A stretch of DNA of 64,000 nt. Source: Lepisosteus oculatus. Taxonomy: Eukaryota > Chordata > Actinopteri > Semionotiformes > Lepisosteidae. The DNA lies in NCBI RefSeq assembly GCF_040954835.1, contig NC_090699.1, forward strand, positions 19,477,817 through 19,541,816, in the 5' to 3' direction. Below are positions 59,301 to 64,000 of the stretch, piece after piece. The position numbers and the translations under genes were made by a program. Every line of letters starts with the position of its first letter. Position 1 is the first letter of the stretch. Below the pieces are notes generated by a model. That model made no database searches. It was not told the DNA's origin and was given only the letters and a program-made list of their open reading frames with translations.

Positions 59301-61017
59301 CGTTCCTTTGTTTGCAGGACTTTGCCATCGAGATCATAAAGAGCACCCATGGTTTTTGGAAAGCTCTGGTGTCTAAAAAGACGAGCAGTGGGGAACTGAG
59401 CTGGTGAGTTGCTAACATTTTGAAGTGGCCGAATTTTAAGGCCCAGGTTCTGCAAGCCCCGTTTACTAAAACAGATTTTTTTAAGAGAATTAAAAATATA
59501 TATTTGAACTACATCTGTGCAGCAGTCTAGAAATAGACCAGCTGTGGATACCCAGGTTTGTAAAGAGCAGGTATTCATTCTGAAGTCATACACTGCACAT
59601 ATGAGTAGTTAGTACTTGTAACTAGTTAGTCTTGGTTTCACTTCAGATTGAAGTACGTTATGCATTAAAGATGTAAAAAATGCAGCGGAAAGAAAGCACT
59701 TTGCATTGAAATATTTGAAATGTCACTAAGAGAAACTAGGTCACGTAGTACTTATATGACAATAGAAAAACATTGACAGTCAGCCGTCTTCATAAGACGA
59801 CTCAGTCTGGAAGCTGAAGCTTTGCTGGATTTATACTTTCATTTTAGTACTAACTGGAAGGTGTTAAAGATCTTAAATGGGATTTTTTTCTTTCACTACA
59901 GTACAAACACTTGCATCTCGGACAGTCCTTTCTGTTGCTCTGAAGCAGAGGCTCAGGCTGTTATTGATGCAGTAAGTTTTCTGCTTATATGCTGTTATGG
60001 TCCACACATTCTGTGTTATTGTAGTGGGTATTTTAAATGGTAATGTAACGCATACGGCTGACATTAGAGGTTGTGCGAGCCGGCTTCCCAGCGCGGTGAC
60101 GTCACCGCCCTTCCCTGTGGATAGCAGGGACCACAGCTGTCGGGCTGACAGGAGATTTCCCTTTAGCTCAACTGGCTGGGTCTCTGTTGAGTGACGCTGG
60201 AGGCCTGGGTTCGAGTCTCCAGCAATGGGGGGGCCAACCTGAGGCGGCAGTGGCGAGGGCGCATACCCACGTGAACCCGAGAGCGTAATGTGATACCACT
60301 GGGTGATCTTATTTCATGATGCAGCTCTTGAAAGATCACTTTGACAAGTTCAGAATGTTTTGTTTATATCTCAATGCTTGTTTTAAAGGGTTTTTTTTCC
60401 ATTCTGAACTTTAAGTAGTAAGTATGAAGTGTAAATGTCAGACTGTCTGATGTCACGTCTGTTTCCTTGCTGTTGTAGACCTGTCCTTGTGGAAATCCAG
60501 AACCTCTTCCATCAACAGGTGTGTACAATTCATTCAACTTTTTGAGGATTTTTTCTATTTTTTGTTAAAGGATATGACTAAAACTGGCCTCTTACTTTGA
60601 CACAAAATACCCAGTTGTTGTAAAGGGGAACTTTCACACTTTTATGGTCAAACTTCAGATACAATTGTCTTGTTTTTTTGTTAACTTTTCAAAGTAGTTC
60701 AGGAAACTTTAAAAAGGCTGATATCTATTCCCAGATTTTTCACAATTGAGAATAAGGAGATGCAGACCCATATGAAATACTGTGGCTATCTGTGAATTGC
60801 ATTTCTAATGGCCAGGAATCCCTTCCCTCATGCACTAAGTTGGGGGGTTGAAATCTTAATTTAATGCCAGCTGTATTAAATTGTTAATTTTATGATGGAG
60901 TGAATCAATCAGATAAAATACTCCAACCATGTGATGATTTACAGCAACAAATGCACTTCAAAATTTGGTTTAAAATACTTTTTTTTTGCAGTGGACAAGT
61001 GGCACTATTTGGGATAG
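47337..61017 (+). CDS. PPA1: Cytosolic inorganic pyrophosphatase (eleven coding exons)
   Basis: Hydrolyses inorganic pyrophosphate to two phosphates, pulling biosynthetic reactions forward; a Mg2+-dependent family I enzyme of the cytosol. Eleven exons splice to 864 nt (287 residues; human about 289): 47337-47397, 48675-48739, 53363-53416, 55046-55165, 57623-57709, 57933-58059, 58418-58545, 59318-59403, 59902-59971, 60479-60518, 60992-61017. The family signature DNDPIDV is at 117-123, giving metal-binding D117, D119 and D122. D149, D154 and K156 in IDEGETDWK also match the yeast active site. Blocks such as [19 protein letters not shown] and [13 protein letters not shown] are near-identical to human. 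It ends VDKWHYLG, shorter than the human tail, and has extra cysteines near the C-terminus. The start ATG has A at -3. Intron 4 begins GC rather than GT. Confidence 0.97.
47963..48128 (-). repeat. Interspersed repeat, 'catgtctttggactgt' family, reversed
   Basis: Reads 'gagctgggtggcatgg', 'tgtgtggagtttgtctgttc' and 'taggtgtttggctgtgc', the reverse complement order of the copies at 33-34 kb. PPA1 intron 1. Confidence 0.65.
48675..48739 (+). CDS. PPA1: PPA1 coding exon 2
   Basis: Residues 21-42, including [12 protein letters not shown]. Acceptor TTCCTACAG, donor CTCAG|GTAAAG. Confidence 0.95.
51850..52054. repeat. Inverted repeat, left arm (205 bp)
   Basis: Begins gcacttgattgtatatgtgc and ends ttctagctgtttaa. 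The reverse complement lies at 54050-54233 with one substitution noticed (caggActcc versus cagggctcc). An extra stretch of about 21 nt (tattagtaaaaaaaagtag and neighbours) is present near 51897-51920 in this arm only. Confidence 0.92.
52026..52152 (+). repeat. Interspersed repeat fragment, 'catgtctttggactgt' family
   Basis: 'ctccatccatctattttcta', 'cctatcctggcaagcagtgg' and 'gggtacaccctggatgggac' match the 5' part of the family. It overlaps the end of the left inverted arm. Confidence 0.75.
52608..52770 (-). mobile_element. LINE 3'-end fragment
   Basis: 'aggaggttatttggcccatc', 'tctagcccttacgg', 'aagatctcatccagctgttt' and 'aacatggcagggtagcttg' are the reverse complement of the LINE 3' end also seen at 23.5 kb. 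PPA1 intron 2. Confidence 0.8.
53363..53416 (+). CDS. PPA1: PPA1 coding exon 3 (54 nt)
   Basis: Residues 43-60, [18 protein letters not shown], phase 0 on both sides. Acceptor TTGTCCTCAG, donor ATGGAG|GTATAT. It lies between two inverted repeat arms (51850-52054 and 54050-54233). Confidence 0.96.
53670..53850 (-). mobile_element. LINE 3'-end fragment
   Basis: 'atccaaggatgtcatccagc' and 'aacatggctgaatagctt' followed by 'gtaaaaaaagtgcctcctga' match the same family. PPA1 intron 3, between exon 3 and the right inverted arm. Confidence 0.75.
54050..54233. repeat. Inverted repeat, right arm (184 bp)
   Basis: Reverse complement of 51850-52054. The pair brackets PPA1 exon 3, with 2.0 kb between arms. 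It shares the boundary 'tagaaaatagatggatgg' with the 'atccatccatttt' repeat that continues beyond the left arm only. Confidence 0.92.
55046..55165 (+). CDS. PPA1: PPA1 coding exon 4, with GC donor
   Basis: Residues 61-100, ending NYGAIPQ. The donor reads CGCAG|GCAAGT, a non-canonical GC-AG intron with an otherwise perfect match to U1. Confidence 0.96.
56120..57020 (+). repeat. About 0.9 kb pyrimidine-rich tract
   Basis: The plus strand is dominated by C and T throughout, with runs such as 'ccctccctcagttc', 'cctccttctcctccg' and 'tttccctttcttccta', but no single repeat unit. Proline/serine-rich frames here look compositional. It may be a decayed GC-rich element. PPA1 intron 4, same sense as transcription. 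Confidence 0.7.
57623..57709 (+). CDS. PPA1: PPA1 coding exon 5 (active-site signature)
   Basis: Residues 101-129, including TWEDPGH and the pyrophosphatase signature [12 protein letters not shown]. Acceptor CTCCGGCAG, donor AGCAAG|GTATTT. Confidence 0.97.
57933..58059 (+). CDS. PPA1: PPA1 coding exon 6
   Basis: Residues 130-171 and the first base of D172, including [15 protein letters not shown] with catalytic D149, D154 and K156. Donor TTAACG|GTATGA. Confidence 0.97.
58418..58545 (+). CDS. PPA1: PPA1 coding exon 7
   Basis: D172 to K214, including [14 protein letters not shown] and [12 protein letters not shown]. Acceptor TTTCTCTTCTCAG, donor GATAAG|GTACTT. Confidence 0.97.
59318..59403 (+). 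CDS. PPA1: PPA1 coding exon 8
   Basis: Starts [17 protein letters not shown] and ends within a Cys codon (AGCTG|GTGAGT). Acceptor TTTGTTTGCAG. Confidence 0.96.
59902..59971 (+). CDS. PPA1: PPA1 coding exon 9
   Basis: Encodes (C)[20 protein letters not shown] then IDA, corresponding to the human LSESPFKC...AIVDA region but with more cysteines. Acceptor TTTCACTACAG, donor ATGCA|GTAAGT. Confidence 0.93.
60060..60310 (+). mobile_element. tRNA-derived SINE or tRNA-like sequence
   Basis: An A-box-like TAGCTCAACTGG (about 60165-60176) and a B-box-like GGTTCGAGTCT (about 60209-60219) are spaced as in a tRNA with a variable arm, followed by a GC-rich unrelated body. This fits a tRNA-headed SINE or tRNA pseudogene better than a functional tRNA, since the acceptor stem pairs only partly. 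PPA1 intron 9. Confidence 0.55.
60479..60518 (+). CDS. PPA1: PPA1 coding exon 10
   Basis: Encodes [13 protein letters not shown] and the first base of V. Acceptor TGCTGTTGTAG, donor CAACAG|GTGTGT. At 40 nt it is too short to notice as a frame. Confidence 0.9.
60992..61017 (+). CDS. PPA1: PPA1 coding exon 11 (C-terminus)
   Basis: Encodes VDKWHYLG and TAG at 61015-61017, matching VDKW of the human C-terminus. Acceptor TTTTTTTTGCAG. Confidence 0.92.
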
Positions 61018-61360
61018 CAGTGATCCGAGAGGAATACCTGAAGGGTGGATCAGAGCTCTTTGTCATCTGCCTAGAAACTGTACTTGAATCAGTCTTTAAA
61101 TATTAGGTTTTATGTATTTAAGCATATCAAAAAAGTAGGCAATGGTGGAAAATAACATAATCTCCCATTAATATCAAAGTTAGGAAGACATGAATGAATC
61201 AGTCACAATAAAACTAGCTTGTGTTTTACTTTATTTATGAAAGCCTTTAAGACTTGAACTCTTTTGCTATAGATTTCCAATCATTGTAATTAATCTGTTA
61301 AAACCCAGGAGCTGCAGCTGCAAGCACTACAATGTTGCTTTAATAAAACCTTTCCTCTTC
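61018..61360 (+). terminator. PPA1: PPA1 3' UTR with two polyadenylation signals
   Basis: AATAAA occurs at 61207-61212 and 61342-61347, 190 and 325 nt past the stop. Either would give a short 3' UTR, as expected for this gene. Confidence 0.65.
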
Positions 61361-61437
61361 GTAAGACATCTGTTTTCTGTGTTCAGACTGTTCTTCTGTA
61401 TTCATCTGCAGTACTGTTAAAAAATGCTACCCTTGTA

Positions 61438-61580
61438 GCAGAAGTGTCACCAACTTGTAGTCTGATCTCCTAGATCTGTAATGCTAAGATCGGCTGACCC
61501 GGTCGGGATGGGAGACCTGCTGTAATGACAATAGTCCAGCAGGTGGCGCACTTTCCCCCAGACCAGATTTTACATTTCAT
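61438..61580 (+). mobile_element. 5S-like SINE head fragment
   Basis: 'gatctcctagatctgtaatgctaag' in two parts and 'ggtcgggatgggagacctgc' follow the order of 5S rRNA (box A to box C region). It then reads 'cagcaggtggcgcac', as in the SINE3-like copies. Body and tail are missing. Confidence 0.6.
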
Positions 61581-61611
61581 TGTGACCAGGACCACCATGT
61601 TCAAATAAGAC

Positions 61612-62020
61612 AGATAAGATTAGATTTTATTGTCCCCTGAGGGAAATTTTATATGGACACCCAGCACTCCTGTACATTTAAATAGAATAGAATGCAAAAA
61701 AAAAGAAGAAAAACATTGCACATTATACTATTACAAAAAAAGAAAAACATTGCACATCATTCTACTGCACAGTATAACACATAACAACATGTAACATTTA
61801 TAACACATTACAAAAACATATTGCAGTCAAGTGGGTTGTAAGAGTCCAAATTGTGTTTATCCTTGACATTTGTGTTACAGCTTTAATGGATAGTGGGAAA
61901 AGGAATGTTTGTATCTGTCTGACTTACATTTGGGAATGGCTGTGGTGTATCACAAAGGAGGGTGCTGAAGTTCAGTGGTAGGTGAGGTGGACCTTTTCTA
62001 GGGGGTCAAACACGTTAGTC
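61612..62020 (-). mobile_element. LINE 3'-end fragment
   Basis: 'agattttattgtcccctgag' followed by 'ggaaatttt' and 'gcactcctgtacattt' resemble the reverse-oriented 3' end of fish LINEs. There are two near-copies of 'gaaaaacattgcacat' at 61709 and 61742. It lies between PPA1 and the next gene. Confidence 0.5.
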
Positions 62021-62104
62021 TCCATTGGGATGAGCAGGATTATATAATCATGAACGTTATTAAAGGTCATTTGAGGGTTATTGCTGCTCTGGAAGCAGAA
62101 CAGT

Positions 62105-62455
62105 TGCCTGAGGTAAACGTAAAACTGAGGTCCTGAGTCTCTGTGGTCATTAAAAATCCCAGGGCGTTTCTCAAAAAGAGGAGGGGTGTAACCCCGGCAT
62201 CCTGGCCAAAATTCCCCATTGGCCCTTACCAATCATGGCCTCCTAATGTTCCCCATCTATGAATTGGCTTCATCACTCTGTTCTCCTCCCCACTGATAGG
62301 TGATAAGAGTTCTGGCGCACTACGGCTGCCGTTGCATCATCCAGGTGGGGCTGCACATTGGTGGTGGTGGAGAAGGGGAGTCCCCATTACCTGTAAAGCG
62401 CTTTGAGTGGAGTGTCCAGAAAAGCGCTATATAAGTGTTAGCAAATATTATTAAA
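62105..62455 (+). mobile_element. SINE3-like element, 5' truncated
   Basis: Starts in the body ('gaggtcctgagtctctgtgg') and runs to 'aaagcgctttgagtggagtg' and 'gcgctatataagtgttagc'. It matches the 39.3 kb copy but lacks the 5S head and has almost no (ATT)n tail. Confidence 0.85.
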
Positions 62456-63390
62456 CATATGACAGCAGGAGCAGTAGTGTGCCTTGCAGGAATACCACAA
62501 ATCCAGGTATCTGAGTTAATGTATTATAGTCCAACAGATTATCTGCTGAATACCCGTTTTCATGAACTCAACATGTTGAGAGAGAGACAATTTTCCTTCT
62601 CTGCTAACTGGAGAAGGAAATGCTTTTGTATTATTTTTTTTTTAGAATTTTTTCAAAAGAGTTGGTGACAAAGCGGTCTCAGTTTTGAAGCCCAATTATC
62701 ATATTTTTATTGTACAAAGGGTAAAATCACAGTTTAAATCGAGGGCAAATTTTGAAAATTGAACTGTCACATCAATCTGGTTTTCGAGTGTCCTAATTTT
62801 ACTGAACACGTTTTTTGTAAATATACTTTATTCTTTGCTGCCCTCTAGTGCTTTTAAGAATTACGTAGCCACACAAGAATCTGCTGCTAGCGTGAGCGAA
62901 TAAAATACGAATTCGAAACTCGATACCAAGAGTTAATGTAATAATGTATAAGGGTCCAGAATAACCATAAATGGAGCCGTAATACCGCATATAAAAAGGG
63001 CAAAGGTGGAGCTATTTTCCTCTGTAAATCAGAACTTTCTTATCGTTCTAATCGGCATTTATGTTTTACAGGTCGAGAGATCGATCTAGAAATTTGGAAA
63101 TCTAGAAGCACGTTGGCCAAAAACATCCAAGTACAGACTTCCAGTGCTAAATAATTTTAAACAGGATTTCGTGTTAATTAGTCCACCATCCCTGCAGAGT
63201 AAACACACATCTTGTTAGCGTAAGATAAGTACATTCTTAACATTCTTAAAAAGTGACATTACACTTAATTTGTTATACAGGCTGAAGAACCTCATACATG
63301 TTATGCACATGTCATTAGACATTTCTGCAATTTCACATTTCTTGCAAAAAGTATATGATCACTTGTAAGATACGTAGAAATGAGAAGAGA
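62456..63390. other. Intergenic sequence before the last promoter
   Basis: AT-rich, with no gene or repeat I recognise. Confidence 0.5.
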
Positions 63391-63499
63391 TTCGTGAATA
63401 CCATACACCGCGAGCGCGCAAACATCGTCACCGGCGCTTGGCGGAAGTGATGTCATGGTAAGAGGTACCGGAAACTCAATGCGTTTACGCGGTTCCGGT
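63391..63499 (+). promoter_or_regulatory. CpG-rich promoter of the next plus-strand gene (SAR1A inferred)
   Basis: An abrupt rise in CpG ('gcgagcgcgc', 'ccggcgcttgg') with an ETS/GABP-type site CGGAAGTG at 63442-63449, a second CCGGAA near 63469, and TGATGTCA (CRE-like) at 63449-63456. No TATA box. This is typical of a housekeeping promoter. Confidence 0.6.
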
Positions 63500-63593
63500 G
63501 TTCAGTCGGTGGTAGAAGAGAGTTCGGCGAAAGGAGAAAGCGGTACGGTTCGGTTTTGAACAGACAGCGTTAAAGAGAAACGGGCACGCTGAG
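63500..63593 (+). other. SAR1A: Probable non-coding first exon, SAR1A 5' UTR inferred
   Basis: Sequence downstream of the promoter ends at GCTGAG|GTAAGG, a strong donor at 63594. It has no ATG frame of note, so it would be a 5' UTR exon. In human the gene next to PPA1 on the side away from NPFFR1 is SAR1A, on the same strand and with a non-coding first exon. The identity rests on gene order only, since its coding exons lie beyond the window. Confidence 0.45.
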
Positions 63594-64000
63594 GTAAGGA
63601 GGTGACTTTAACGAATTTACAAAAGTTTCTATTCGAAGAAGCTTGTTCGAATGTGTTTGGGTGCTAGGCCCGAACCCAAGTGCTGAAGCTGGGGAAAAGT
63701 GATTCGGTTCCGATTTCAACTCTCGGCCCGGGCCGTATATCGGTGATGGAGTAGCGAAATGACGCAAAGGAGAAGAGACCTCCTGCTGTCACGTATTTGA
63801 CAAGAATGGAACCAAAGTCCCCCGACCCCCACCTTGGTTGAAGGGAAACGAACTGTCTTTGGTGGTGATCAAATCTAAACTTACGTGGCTTAAATACCTG
63901 TAACTGTAAACCGGAGGGTCGAGTGCTGGGAATCGCGCTCGGCCATTCCCGTGTCGCTGGCTCCGCATATTTACACTTCAGTGACAAGCATAGCTGCCTC

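Noticed and set aside
60160-60235. Functional tRNA gene
   Set aside because: A- and B-box words are present but the acceptor stem pairs poorly and the sequence continues into a SINE-like body.
63570-63987. Minus-strand frames at the right edge
   Set aside because: They lie antisense to the CpG-rich promoter and first intron of the next gene, where stops are rare because of base composition.

Overview
The window is vertebrate nuclear DNA, almost certainly from a ray-finned fish. It is AT-rich with long introns, GT-AG splice sites, and several fish-type interspersed repeats: 5S-rRNA-headed SINEs, 5'-truncated LINEs, and a repeat with a 'catgtctttggactgt' core. Proteins resemble human orthologues closely, and each gene appears once in the human neighbour order. 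A non-teleost fish such as a gar or bowfin is my guess; the sequence alone does not prove it.

Layout. EIF4EBP2 lies on the minus strand at 1-4.3 kb, with three coding exons and probably its 3' UTR running to the left edge. Pointing the other way are LRRC20 (8.6-24.2 kb, four coding exons), NPFFR1 (28.8-43.4 kb, four coding exons) and PPA1 (47.3-61.0 kb, eleven coding exons). At 63.4-63.6 kb a promoter and non-coding first exon begin a fifth plus-strand gene, which I infer is SAR1A from the human 10q22.1 order. Every exon junction was read by hand. Spliced frames stay open, giving 113, 179, 429 and 287 residues, close to human lengths recalled from memory (about 120, 184, 430 and 289).

The genes are neighbours rather than a pathway. 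EIF4EBP2 encodes an eIF4E-binding translational repressor. LRRC20 encodes a small leucine-rich-repeat protein of unknown function. NPFFR1 encodes a neuropeptide FF/RFamide GPCR. PPA1 encodes cytosolic inorganic pyrophosphatase.

Introns and intergenic DNA are largely repeat-derived. Notable structures are: a near-identical inverted repeat of about 190 bp flanking the 54-nt exon 3 of PPA1; a GC-AG intron in PPA1; a 1 kb CT/CA-rich tract and an L2-like LINE next to exon 3 in NPFFR1; a head-to-head repeat palindrome in EIF4EBP2 intron 1; a 1.3 kb CpG-rich insertion, possibly a solo LTR, splitting a LINE in LRRC20 intron 3; and an unassigned minus-strand exon-like segment at 6743-6850. I see no new multi-gene system. 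The most interesting items are these RNA-structure and splicing features.
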